Assembly: GCA_002900995.3 (NCBI GenBank) | Contig: CM035315.1 | Span: forward strand, 1,882,748-1,946,747 | DNA from: Ganoderma boninense | Lineage: Eukaryota > Basidiomycota > Agaricomycetes > Polyporales > Polyporaceae | Reading direction: 5' to 3' | DNA length: 64,000 bases | In this document: piece by piece, positions 48,714 to 60,243 of the stretch | How the letters are laid out: the number at the start of each line of letters is the position of its first letter | Position numbering within the stretch: position 1 is the stretch's first letter | Made by a program: the position numbers and the translations under genes | Notes under the pieces: generated by a model | Database searches by the model: none | What the model saw: the letters and a program-made list of their open reading frames with translations, nothing else | Told to the model about the DNA's origin: nothing

Positions 48714-49379
48714 AGCTAGAAATGGATAGCGAAGGCGTTGACGAGTGCGAAGGCTGAGTGAGGCGACCCAATAGTGCCTCATCCAACACGCCTAGTGGCC
48801 TATATATGAACCAATTATATCCCTTGGGAAGGGAAAGCTGATCCACATTGAGCTCCTACGACGCAAATATACTGCAAGACACGAACCTCCAAGGATGAGA
48901 AAGCTTTATATATGCGGTCGTTTGACTCCAAGTTCGGGAGGAACGATGGCTTGAATGACGCCGATAGGAAGTTGTATCTCCCACAGCCTGCGGCAGGTCG
49001 ACAACAACCTCAATGGCGCAACAAACAACTATCGTACACCTCGAGCGATAATCCACAAACCTCTCAGGCACGGCGTGTGTGCGACTACCTCAAATAAGCT
49101 ATGGGAAGATCGAAGATAAATGCATCCAAAAGTGACAGCTGGTAAGTATAGAGCAATAATACTGGTCCCGCCGGGACTACGGCCAAGAAAAAGAAAGAAT
49201 AGCGGAGGGGTGCTTGTAATCCAGAGGGTACTAGGTGAATGACGAGGCCGGCGCAAGATGATGGATGATGACTTCTAGAGATCTTTAGTTTCGTCCGTCA
49301 CGACCGGAACGTTCCTAGCTCCAGAGTTTCAGTGGATACATCGAGGCGACTTCGTACAAGCTAGCTCACCTTTATATAG
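48714..49379. other. Intergenic region with MFS 3 promoter
   Basis: This 666-bp stretch between DUF6533 C and MFS 3 (both minus strand) includes a TATATAT run at 48801-48807, about 90 bp before the MFS 3 ATG, and the conserved element at 48860-48927. No gene was seen. Confidence 0.55.
48860..48927 (-). promoter_or_regulatory. Conserved promoter element of MFS 3
   Basis: On the minus strand this reads AGTCAAACGACCGCATATAT (48927-48908) and, 39 bp on, TATTTGCGTC (48869-48860). The MFS 1 promoter has the same two motifs at the same offset, with one mismatch in the first. Flanking bases (CGTCATTCA and CCCGAAC-like) also align. The distance to the ATG is about 195 bp here and 217 bp in MFS 1. Confidence 0.55.
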
Positions 49380-51197
49380 TTAGACACTCTCGATTTGCTC
49401 CTCTGACATATCGACCACATCCGCCTCATCGTCGTCTCCCGCCTGGATATCCTTGTACGTCCTTGCCTTGCCCGGCAGGGCCGGATCCACGCCAGCTGAA
49501 TCTACAAAGTGAAGTCCCTGTATTGACCTCGACCCAATGGAGGCGATGAACGCAGGGAGGGTCCCATGACTGCTCTGCCCCAAGCAGGATGCTGCTGGAG
49601 CAAAGTTTAGGGAGGGAATCGCCGATGGTGACGACGGAGTCGATGCCCTGCGGTCAGCTCGGCGCAGGGCGAAGAGGAAATGGCAGGTCAAGACTGTGGT
49701 CATTCTTCCATAGGCCGTTCAGCACGAGACATAAGGTCTGACAAAGGACATGGAGATTGACATACGGAGGAGTGATGATGGTGGAGGAATTCAGCGGCAA
49801 TCCGGGAGCAGTCTGGTAGCATGGCAGAGACGTAATTAGAATATCATGATTGTCGCCAATAGCAACATACCTGAGTGGAACGCAGCGCGAGGATGTACAT
49901 GACTGTTATGATGCTTGTATTTTTTGTCAGTCTGCTCGTCGGTGGAGACTATTGGGGGGCCACCCACAGGAAGTACATGCCTCCTGCCATCCATACAGTC
50001 GTGAGCCTAACCAGTAAATAGACGATTTAGGTGGGAGGGCGCACCATTATATAACAAAACGCCTGCCAGAGATGGGCCCTGCATGATCCCTCTCTGCGCT
50101 CTACATGACGTATACGTCTTGCGCCACGTCATGAACAGTACAAGGCTTTCCCCTGCAATATTGCATATCTTGGTGACTAGAATTACTACACAGATATTAG
50201 CCGTCTATCTTCACAGGTGTGTACACAATACGTACGACTAGGCGTGAATGACGAAATTGGAGTTATGATCAGTTGGCGGAGTGTACTGCGAAGAGTAGGA
50301 CTGAAATCTTACCGACTGGTAGCTTCCTCAAATACAGGGTTCTGCACAGAACTGCAGTTGAAAGGACTTGGCAGCACCACCACTTTGTCCAGTGCATTGA
50401 ATACCTTCACGGCGATTGCGAGTCAGAAAGGATGGGATTTAAGACGGCAGGCCAATGACCGAAGTTGAAGTACTAACCAATGTAATGATATTGGGGACCA
50501 GAAGTAGGAGAAATGACAATATCACTAAAGCCTTGCCGTTAGGCGATACGGCATAGGCACGGATGGCCGGGAAGACTGAGAGGCTCCGGGTATTAGATCC
50601 GTATCACAACTTTCGTAAACTGCCCATGCTCACTCGCGGGGGGAACACGCCGAGTAGACTTGCCACGAATTGGAGACGCTGATTGACTTGACAACTGCCG
50701 ATGTCATTGCGTGAGTACACGTCTGGAGGTATCGCTATGACTCGGCGACGTACACCTGGGTGTCCGGTCTGATCAGCCGCCCACGTGGAAAGTTGAGCAA
50801 CGTCGAGAACGTACGACATCAGACATAGGGTGTGCCGCATGAAACACAAGAATTGCTTGAAGCATCGGCGGATAACGGCTCAGTCCGTAAAGGATCACTG
50901 CAGCGTTGGGTTTGCGACCTTCGCGAAAATTCCAAAAGTAATGAATCTCTTCATCCAGGTTGATGACCCAGTCATAAACAAGGAAAGCTAGATGCAAACA
51001 GCCAGTCAGCAAACACCGTGCACTTGGGGGCCCTCTGAGCTCACCTAGTGCAGCGAAATTGCAGAAATTTGCAGCAAGCCTTGTGAGGACGTTCACAGTC
51101 GAGAGCAATGGACAATAAGCAAACAACGTGCACCAGTGTATGCGAGCACTTACAGCGTCATGATTGGTTCGAGGGCGGCCTGCGGTGAGTGGGACAT
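49380..51197 (-). CDS. DUF6533-type multi-span membrane protein C
   Basis: The start at 51195-51197 gives MSHSPQAALEPIMTL, which aligns with the start of copy B. After an intron, LAANFCNFAAL leads to the core VYDWVINLDEEIHYFWNF and NAAVILYGLSRYPPMLQ. Downstream exons contain membrane segments, and the final exon carries TTVLTCHFLFALRRADR and LPAFIASIGS, then an acidic tail ending EEQIESV at 49380. It lies directly upstream of MFS 3 on the same strand, repeating the MFS/DUF6533 neighbourhood seen elsewhere in the window. The gene is absent from the left arm of the inverted duplication. Function unknown. Some inner exon borders were not resolved. Confidence 0.65.
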
Positions 51198-53074
51198 GCT
51201 GTGAGTACTGAAAATGACTTCGAGCTGGGAGAACGTGAGTTGGAGCACACCTCCCCCGCCCCTCAGGCTATATGAGGATGCATTTTTTTTATCGATTACT
51301 CCGAGTCTGAAATAGCTTACCAGATAGAAGCGAAGCACACTGCCTTCATAAACATATGCGCAGTTGGATGGAAGGATGACAACCCTTCTGTATCCACACC
51401 AACACAAGTAGAAGGCTACCGCATGTGCCTGTATTACGATGCTGACTGTAGACGAGACAGTTGCTATGCTGTGCGGAGCATCGTAGGACACGCTACTATT
51501 AGACTGTATTAGCAAAAGCGACTGGGGATATCGATGTAGCTAGTTGGTTTACCGACCGTACAACTGCACCGAACAGTTGGGTTTCGGAAGCCGTCCTGCC
51601 TTGAGTATTTAAATAGTAATCCGGTCAAGCTACATGAAAGGGCAATGTATCGACAACGCGAAACGAGAAAGATACCACGATGAGCGTATGCATATGGTCC
51701 CAACTGCGCGAGCAAAGAACTCACTTCAAAATGCACCCCACCAATCCTTCTCTTTCATTGCATGCGCCCTTATCCACAACCGTCGACGCTATCTACAGCG
51801 CTGCACTTTGCGTCGGTATGCCTGCACTGCAAGATTCCGCTGTATCCCGCGAACTCCGTGTTAGCTGACTGCCATCTGTAAGACTGAGAATCGACTACGC
51901 CGGTGTGTGGCATGGAACGAGTGTCGAAGCCCGCCCAAAGCTCGTTAACACTCCTCAAAATAACTCCGAGAAGAGGACTTGGAGCTGGGGACTGACGCGT
52001 CGGAAATGTATCACGACGATCCGTGCAAGACCGGAGGACTCACCTCAGCGTTGCCACTACGCGATCTCCGGCCCTCCCACATGAAAGCGACGCTCACAGC
52101 ACTGCGCCATGGAGCGTAGCCCTCCGAGTTGACGGTCTTGAAGTTGGAAGCGGCTTGGAGACTTGGATTTGTCATTGGACGATAAACTCCGACGTCTTGG
52201 AGGCAAATGATACTGAGGTATAAGCTATGCGATGCATGGAGTTAAAAATCCAGTATACAGAGAGTATACGGAGGAGACTGGCGGCCGTTGGCCGAGTGAA
52301 GGATGGCTGCGGTAGACCGTGACGAGCTCGAGCTCAGTCCCGCGCGCTACGCTGCAGTCGAAAAAGGCGCCCAATGTTGGCTGTTTCCTGTCCACAATCA
52401 GCGAGTATCTTGCGGATTGAGACTCACTGCATCATTGGCCGGTTCATGCCTCTTCATGCGCTGGACAAAACATTTCGTAGCTCGAAACACCATGCATACA
52501 CAATAGCATTGCATAGCAATATAAAGGGGGGATCTCAGTAGATACAGATCGCCGCGGCGGCGTCACGACTACACAATCGCGTTGAGACAAACAGACCACG
52601 GTGTTACAGGACTCGACAGACACAGCACCGCACAAAACACAACGAAACACATCACGATAATTGGGGAGCGCGAGGCACGATCAACAACACAAGCACACGA
52701 GACACAACACGCCATCGACACTACACACAACACACGAAAAACAGATCCCAACTTACCCATGTAGGTACGCCGCCGCGGCTGAAGCCAACCACCAGTCCCG
52801 CCGGAGTCGCTCCTAAACACGACGGCGCACCTGCCCGTTCCTCGTCCAACAGCATTATGATATCCCTCTATACAAATCGGTCGCCGGAACGAGCAGTCAG
52901 CGCAACGTCTGAGTGCTCGTGCAGGGCGGCGGATTCGAGAGATCCCATAATGCCGGTGCGCGCGATCCGGTGGGTATCTGAGAAGGTCGACGGCACGTCA
53001 GCATCCGAATCTCGCCGCGATGCCTGCAGGAGCAGCGGAGGAAAATGCACCGCGAACCACGCACCTCGCACGCC
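51198..53074. other. Intergenic region between DUF6533 C and zinc finger B
   Basis: No gene is supported over 1.9 kb. A CACA/ACACAA-rich stretch at about 52570-52750 is the reverse-complement style of the TGTG/TCTG-rich stretch 3' of zinc finger A, consistent with a shared ancestral 3' flank in the inverted duplication. Confidence 0.5.
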
Positions 53075-54287
53075 CTAAGCCGCTTCATGCGCTTCCTTCT
53101 TGAGGGCCGCCCGATTCATTGTCATTGCGCCCTTCGCGGCCTTGGCATTTTTTGGGTTCCTTGGCGACCCCAGGTTGGTGTGGGCCGAGATCTTGTGCCG
53201 CAAGAGGTCATGCTTGCGGCTGAATGCGCGAGGGCACTCAGGCGCGTCGCAACGGTGGTTGCGCAGCCCTAGATGAACGCTGTCCATATGTATCTTGATA
53301 TTGTGCGACCGGGCTGACACTTAGTTAGCGACAAATGGCGGATCAGCACTGGGAGGAGAGCATAAACGGGAGTAAATGGTGCACGCACTCGTAGCACACC
53401 CCGGGTACTCGCAGGAGTAGCGTTTCTCCGTCGACTGCTTCCGTTTCTTCTTGGGGGCCTCGACGTCCTCGCTGGATTCGTCCATGGAGGAGTTGGACTC
53501 CACTGAGGACTCTTCAACGACGGATTTGTGCTCATCGTCGACCGGGATCCACTGAGCCTGGTGGGAGGCGATGGGGCAGCTGCTCAGGCTCTGGAAACAA
53601 GACAGAACCAAAAGAGAACCATATGGGATCGATTGCGGTGACCGCGAGAGGGTCCGCGTTCACCTCCGTACCCACTGCGAGGCCTGGTGCAACCACAGCC
53701 GCAGCACCAACTTCGTGCTGCGGCGGCTGTTGACCATGCCAGCTCTGCTCTAAGTTAAAGGTGGATGTGTCGGCATGAGGCGCCTGCTGGAAGAGAGGAG
53801 GGGAATCGACAGCTGGCATCGCCAACCAGGGCTCCTTCTGGAACGCGAACCCAAAACTGTGGGAGGTCTCCGAGGGAAGAATAGCGGGGTGGCTGACCAG
53901 AGCATCCCCGGTCTGGGGTAACTCGACATGGGACGAGAGAGGGAAAGGGGAATTCACGAGCGTACCGCTGGAGGCGGGAGACGGGGGCTGGCTTGCCGAG
54001 TACGCACGAGTCCACTCGTCATCCGTGAAGCCCAGAATGGGGTAGTCTGGATGTTCGCAGTCGCCTGCAGGGTTGGGCGCTTGCTGGAAGCTTAGGGATG
54101 CCATTGCGGTGTACGTAGATTGTCTGACGGCCTTGTCGACGTCCTGGTCGAAGGCAGTCATTAACGAATCTTCAAGGTCAAGGAGTGGGCGGTTGGGGTT
54201 GCCGGCATTCGAACCAGCCTCTACCCAATTCTGAGTGTAATTGGAAGGCGCCTGGGTGCCATAGGCGCAGAATGTGCGATGGTCCAT
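53075..54287 (-). CDS. C2H2 zinc-finger protein B, one frame shift
   Basis: The ATG at 54285-54287 gives MDHRTFCAYGTQ. A long disordered Q/P/S-rich region shares GQQPPQHEVGAAAVVAPGLA and EVNAD with zinc finger A. Then follow an acidic Ser-rich segment (SSVESNSSMDESSED), a basic patch (PKKKRKQ, possible nuclear localisation signal) and the two C2H2 fingers. Finger 1 is split by an intron near 53310-53390, as in copy A; finger 2 runs CDAPECPRAFSRKHDLLRH to H. An extra base in the run at 53573-53576 shifts the frame before the acidic segment: the upstream frame ends PEPEQLPH then stops at 53532, while dropping one base gives PEPEQLPIASHQ and continues correctly. Probably a nuclear transcription factor; this copy shows what the N-terminus of copy A may look like. 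Confidence 0.78.
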
Positions 54288-55632
54288 AGTGGGGATGGGC
54301 GAAAGCCTGGGATATGGGACTGTGGTGGAGTCTCGCTGATGGCGGAGGAGTGGCTGGGGAACGAACGCATCGAGTGAGAGTTTTAAATAGTCGCACTCAC
54401 TGCAGATTCCCTGAAAAGCGGCCCGGGCTATGCTTCGGTAGGAATCCTGCTTCCTCCTCGGGGGTCCCAAAGGTTGGAGTGCACCTTGCCCTCTAGCTAG
54501 TCGCACGTTCCGGTGGAAGCTTCGGTCTTCTGTGACGGTCTGCGTCGCAGAGTCTTCCAGAAAACGCATGCTCGCAGCACGCGCGATGTCGACGGCCCGG
54601 GGCGAGAGGACTGAATGCTTGCAGATTGAATTTGAACTCTGTATGTGAACCGCAGCCAGCGGATGGAGAGTCGAAAGAAGTGACGAAGAGCATGCATAGA
54701 CTGTTGATGAGGGGTTTTAAGGACATGAGTAGGTGACCTCGCCGTTGTCTGACCAGTGGGCATAGCGAACGAAACATGAGCGCTGAGCGCCTGGCAAACG
54801 CAGTGAGGCGCTTCGGCCGAGTCCGGGGAAATTGGGCGCTCCTCGCTCAGTGTACTTTGGACTCTTCTCTGACTCAGTTCGATTCTCTCTCTCTATCCTC
54901 GAGTCTAAAACACCATTCACGAGCATTAATCACTGCCGCAATTACTACATGCGCACAGCTATTAGTCGACTGTTACCCTCGCTTTGTCCGGCGAGCATCC
55001 AACTTGAAGCCTCCCGCGACGGACACTTCGACGATGGCCTCAGAGTGACTAACTGCGAGGCCTGCGGATCCCTCGGACCTATGGACGTGAATTAAGTGAC
55101 TCTATCTCATTTTTCAAGGACATGAGCTTGCAGCGGCTGCATTCGGACCCATTGGTGATTACATATTGACTCAATTTCTGCGATATTTTTGTCGCCTTCG
55201 CACCCACCGGGAGTCGCTACCTGTCCTGACCATGTCCTCTGGGACGTCTAGGTCCTTGCTTGTCGTCCTCATCCCTGTCGATGGTGGCTTCTGCCTTCGA
55301 TCACACTGTGGTCAGTAAGTCCACATGCTTAGGAACGCACGGGCCCTAAGGATCCCATGCTCCGCGGTTCTCTCTTCCCTCGACTGAACATTTCTATTTT
55401 CTATGCAATTGCTGGAGACATTGCTGGAAGCTATTTGAGCTTGAATTTTTGGGAATCGCTGAATCCGCAATCTCGGTGGATGGAGGCGATGCTGCTTCAA
55501 AGCCCACAGGCTTCGACATTACAACCCTGGACAAGTCGTCTTCCTCGTCGGCAACTGGCTCAGCTCATCCTGGTGGGTCAACCACAACACGTCTTCTTCT
55601 CTGTCACAGTATCACCGTCCAATAGGCACCCT

Positions 55633-56007
55633 CTACCTCTCGTGAACGTCATCGATATCCTTCCGCTCCACTGGTAGCTCTACCGTCATTCTTCCCGCAT
55701 CACCGGACCTTGTCGCCGTGAGCAACAGTTTCTCTTCTGTCGCTTCGTAACTTGCCTCTCCATCACTGGACAGCCAATTTCCGCCAAACCTGCGGTCTTC
55801 ATCCGCCACGCTGACCCGTCCAACGTTGTCCAGCGCGCTCCAACTTGACTCGGAATGAAGGGTGCCCATGGGCAGGTTGGACTCGCATATGACAGGAAAT
55901 AGATCCATTCGGAATACAACTCCAACCTGCATCGCCTGGAGTGAGGTAGATGCCGATTTTCGGGCTTGGCCACTGCCTGAGTCGCATTCTTTGAGACGGG
56001 AAGACAT
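55633..56007 (-). CDS. Possible small hypothetical gene or last exon
   Basis: A 124-residue open frame with balanced, non-repetitive composition (e.g. MDLFPVICESNLPMGTLHSE and VELPVERKDIDDVHER). It is acidic and polar with no signal peptide, membrane span or domain I recognise. It has no paralogue in the window. It could be a real small gene, a 3' exon of a decayed gene, or chance. No function is proposed. Confidence 0.25.
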   Translation of the reverse strand: MSSRLKECDSGSGQARKSASTSLQAMQVGVVFRMDLFPVICESNLPMGTLHSESSWSALDNVGRVSVADEDRRFGGNWLSSDGEASYEATEEKLLLTATRSGDAGRMTVELPVERKDIDDVHER

Positions 56008-56656
56008 GGCTGGTAGCCAGTTCAGCTCAGTACCGAGACCTCAATATTTTGGAGCTTCAAGTTGATCGCGTGTTGAAAATGTTACTGTATCTGAAGTGCA
56101 TTCAAGCTTACTTTTCCATCCAGAGCTGCATTGGGTGTCACTACTAGTAGTGGTCTCGTAGACATTTCATCCCGGTTTGGCACAACTCTGCAGGAAAGGC
56201 CCCAAGCGGCAGGCGCCGCAAACGTTCAGGGGTTTTCACGGGGCCCGGGCCGGTTGCCGCAGCCAGGTCCCGGAAGCTGCCGAAAGGAGGTGTTGGAGGG
56301 AGCAGATGACCGGAAATGCGGCCACGACGGTCCGCGTGTTTGTCGACATTCTCTGCACACACACTTCTCTGCTCACTCACGCGTGTAGCATCGTCACGGA
56401 GGCTATCGATGTTTTCATGAATTTGGAAACGTCCTGGATGGCCTGTCCAGCAGCGAGCTTCGATGCAGGGTTTGGTGGAGGTTTACGTACGTGTTTCTGA
56501 CCGGTCAATCATGCATCCACTGAGCCGATATCTGCCACCTTTTTAGCGCGAGCTGCTTTGCAGGTCAACTGACTTTCCAGATGCCGCTTTCCGCGGCAGA
56601 CAGACCCGTGTAAATTGTAATCCAACATCGACCCCAACTCTTCATCCAACTACTTA

Positions 56657-57042
56657 TACAGTGCCTTGCATAATTGCGTGAACGCGCCGAAAAATTCCCG
56701 CAGGCGCTTATATGTTCGCCTACCAAATCAGGACGCCTGGGAAGCTTCAGAAGCGAGTTGGTGACCTTCATGTGACATGTCCCCCGGATGGCATGGGTGC
56801 CTCCCGAAGCAGCTGAGGCCCAAATAATAAACTAGGAGACCCGTTGAGAGCCACTGAGCCCTCCAGGAAGTAGACAAGGGTGGGGGACAGGGGAACAGTC
56901 GTTAAAACCTGTAGAGGTGCACAGGCGGCGGGGCACGCGTTGGCGTTGCATGTGACCGTGATCCATCCGTATTTGGTAGGCGAAGTATAAGCGCCAGCGG
57001 GGGATTTTTCGGCGCGTTCACGCAATTATGCAAGGCACTGTA
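56657..57042. repeat. Long inverted repeat (MITE-like or hairpin) in the MFS 4 promoter
   Basis: The left arm 56657-56728 and right arm 56971-57042 are reverse complements over about 72 bp with only a few mismatches. About 39 bp at the outer ends are perfect (running from TACAGTGCCTTGCATAATTG on the left). A 242-bp spacer separates the arms. The right arm ends 52 bp before the MFS 4 ATG and contains a GTATAAG TATA-like sequence. I saw no clear target-site duplication. Confidence 0.8.
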
Positions 57043-57094
57043 AATAGGTCATGCACTCTTTCGCTCCCCCATCCCCTCCCACTTGTCCACCGTC

Positions 57095-59575
57095 ATGTCC
57101 GCCGACGACAAACAGAATGCCATCTCTACTGTTGAAGGCAAGGGAGGAAGTTTCCACCAACAGGAGGTCGTCCAAGAGTCCAAGTTCACCCCGGAAGACG
57201 AGCGGCGACTCGTACGCAAGCTTGACCTGCGCATCATGCCCATCGCGTGCATCATGTATCTCTTTGCGTGTAAGTGTCCTGCCTCATTATATGCGTCCAA
57301 ATGAGCGGTTATATATACATCTATCTCTCTGGCAGACCTCGACAGATCGAACCTAGGGAACGCACGCTTGCAAGGCCTGCCCCAGGACGTCCTGCACGGC
57401 GACCCCACCGGAGCCTTGTTCGACTGGGTCAACTCCGCCTTCTTCTTCTCCTACGTGAGTAATGCCCATCCTCTCTGTGCTCCCCATTTTCCGGCCTCCA
57501 CTGCCGCTGTGCTGCGCAAGCCACCAGGTTTCCCGAGTCATCCGGCAAAGCTTTCACCCCCATTCCTGCAGGGTTAAGCAGTGATCGACGACGGCCCTGT
57601 GACTGACTTTCCCCTTGCTGGCCAGATCCTCTTCCAAATCCCCGCCACCGTGGCCTCCAAGCTCTTCCCGCCTCGTATCTGGCTAGGATGTGCCGCCATG
57701 GGCTGGGGCCTGTGCTCTGTTCTCATGGTGCGTCGTCCGTTCTTCCGCCCTCGTAGCCTCATGACCGTCGTAACGGGTGAACTGAACTCCAGTCCACCAC
57801 GTTCAACTTCGCCGGTCTCATCGTCACGCGTGTCGCGCTCGGAATATTTGAGGCCGGTTTCGGCCCTGGGATTCCGCTCTACATGTGTACGCCGCCCCCT
57901 TCGCACCACCTTTCCTACCATTTTTTTCGGGTTCGTAGCGGTCGCTGATTGGCGTCCTCGCAGCGTTCTTCTACACGAAGGAAGAGATGGGGATGCGCAT
58001 GGCGTACTGGTTCGGCTTCGCCGCGGTTGCGGGCGCATTTGGGGGGCTTATCGCGTTCGGCATCCAGCACGTCCACGCGGCCGTGGCGAACTGGAAGCTT
58101 CTCTTCATCGTGGAGGGGATCCCGACGGTCCTCATTGGCCTCCTCTCGATGCTCATCTTGCCCAACCGGCCCGAAGAGACGTCGATGTTCAACGAGGAGG
58201 AGCGCGAGCTCGCGCTCGAGCGCGCGAACCGCGGCATCAAGGCCGACACTGGTCGGGTCGTGAACAAAAGTGAGGAACCGGAACCGTCATCGCGGTGTCA
58301 GGCCTGCCGCACGCACCGCGCGAGATATTGACCTTTCCGCGCTCTCCCACAGGCCACATCTTCGCTGCGTTTGAGGACTGGCGCGTACGTAACTCGCATG
58401 CTGATTGCAGCCCCGCTCAAATGCTCATACTCACGTCGCCCTACTCGCGTTCGCTGCAGATCTACGCCGCCGGCGTAATGTACTTCGGCGCGAACTGCGC
58501 GCTGGCTTCCATCTCCGCCTTCCTTCCCACCATCATCACGACCTTCGGATACAGTGCGCAAACATCTTCTTCTCCCCCTCGGTCCGTCGAGCTGACTTCC
58601 GCCCCGCTTGCTTATCATCACGTCTCTGTGTTCTGCGTTCTGTGTGTATGCAGCGAACGCGCGCGCGCAGCTCCTCACGGTGCCCCCGTACGCCGTCGCC
58701 GCGGTCTTCCTGTGCCTGAACTCGTACGTCTCCGACCGCCTGCAGAGCCGCGGGCCGTTCGTCGCGGCCGTGAGCGCCCTCGCCGCCGTCGGCTACGTGT
58801 GAGTCGCGTTTTCTTCCATGCCGGTCGCTCGCGTCGCGTGTCTATTTCTGTCCTGTCGTGCTGACCGGGTGCGCAGGATCTTGCTCGCCGTGCCCGAGAA
58901 CGTGCACGCGCGGTACTTCGCGACGTTCTGCATCGTCAGCGGGACGTACACGACGATCGGCATCATCATCGCCTGGTGTGCGTAGCCCGGTCTACTGATC
59001 CCTATCCCCCGTCAAGTTCGCACCGGGTGTATGCGCTGCTGACTGTTTTTTTTTTTCGTTTTTGTTGTTGTTGTTGTTGTTTTTATTGGGCAGTCGCGCA
59101 CAACCTGGGGTCCGAGACGAAGAAGGCGACCGGCATCCCGATGTACATGGCGATCGGGCAGTGCGGCAGCGTCCTCGGCTCGCACCTGTACCCGAAGACC
59201 GAGGGCCCGCGATACGTGTAAGTGCGCACCCCTTCGCTCTCCCCTCTTCGCTCTCCCCTTGGCTCTGCGGCGATAAGGATAAGACGATGGCTGACCCACG
59301 ACGCGATCGCGCGAACAGGAAGGGCTTTGCGGTATCGTGTGCGCTCGAGTTCCTCGCCGCCCTCGTCGCGGTCGTCCTCACGGTCAGCTACCGCCTCGAA
59401 AACAGGCGGAGGGACAAGCTGTATGGGAAACCTGTGCCGGACGCGACTGTCGACACGCTCGAGCTCGCGGATAAGGTACGTGATTCGCTGTGCTAAAGCG
59501 GGGGCAGGGGGAAGAATTTGAGGCTGATTGAGGGACCGATATGCTCAGGCTCCCGACTTCCGCTACGTTCCGTGA
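57095..59575 (+). CDS. MFS transporter 4, DAL5/allantoate permease type
   Basis: The ATG at 57095 gives MSADDKQNAISTVEGKGGS, then EDERRLVRKLDLRIMPIACI. After an intron comes YLDRSNLGNARLQGL. Later exons carry ILFQIPATVASKLFPPRIW, TTFNFAGLIVTRVALGIFEA, TKEEMGMRMAYW, VAGAFGGLIAFGIQ, IVEGIPTVLIGL and NRPEET. The C-terminal half gives IYAAGVMYFGANCALASI, LPTIITTFGY, LTVPPYAVAAVFLC, NVHARYFATFCIVSG, NLGSETKKATGIPMY and ENRRRDKLYGKP, and ends APDFRYVP at 59573-59575. The frame appears unbroken. It is the cleanest of the four paralogues and useful for modelling the others. The intron near 59050-59080 contains T9-10 and a TTG repeat. It converges with DUF6533 D. Confidence 0.87.
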
Positions 59576-60243
59576 TGTCGTGTAGGTTTGTGACGGATAG
59601 CCAACCCTTTGTTCGGGTGGGATGCGAGGGGGTCCATCGTTGTCTTATACTGTAGCATAAATGAGATTCTGCTGCTCTGGAAGGGTCTCGCTGCCCGCAC
59701 ACTGCCTGCCATCTGATGCGGTGTAGTGCAACTAAATCTCCCTCTGTGTTTGACTTGTTGCTGAGGCTACATTTCTAGTACAATGTGGTCTTGCAGCTCA
59801 CCACTGCGTTAGTCTCAAGACAAACGTCCAAGGCAAGTCTTTGGACCACTGTCTTTCATACATCTAATTTGAGTAGTGGATAGTCATACATCAAGAGACG
59901 GGTCGCACAGCGCTCCTTCGCACGACGACAGAATACATAGTGAGGTCCACCACAGTCAACGGCACAAGATAAATAGAAGGAGAGGACAAGTCTAGGGAGT
60001 GGAAATCAGAGGCTCGCATGTCTATGTGGGATCCTTTGCGATAGCAGACAGTCGATCAAGAAGATTGCAGGCAGCAGACCTCTAACAGCACACAGCGCTG
60101 GGTCGTTCGATTCTCGATTCTTCCTCGGCGCCGTAGAAGTGCACAGAGTCGCTGGATAAAAGCGCGTGTAAGATCATCTCCCTCTCATCTCCCGGCGAAG
60201 AAGTGAACGATCTGCTGAACGCTAACTGACCTCCGCTTGTGCA
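59576..60243. other. Convergent gap between MFS 4 and DUF6533 D
   Basis: A 668-bp gap between two 3' ends; I see no gene or structured repeat in it. Confidence 0.5.

Larger units (their letters stand above)
54288..57094. other. Intergenic region between zinc finger B and MFS 4
   Basis: A 2.8-kb stretch between divergent genes. It contains one possible small minus-strand gene (55633-56007) and a long inverted repeat (56657-57042), listed separately. Otherwise nothing was recognised. Confidence 0.5.

Noticed and set aside
1..54287. The mirrored gene order as an assembly artefact (fold-back or haplotig join)
   Set aside because: Paralogous proteins differ at many positions, and non-shared genes lie in each arm, so this is not one locus read twice.
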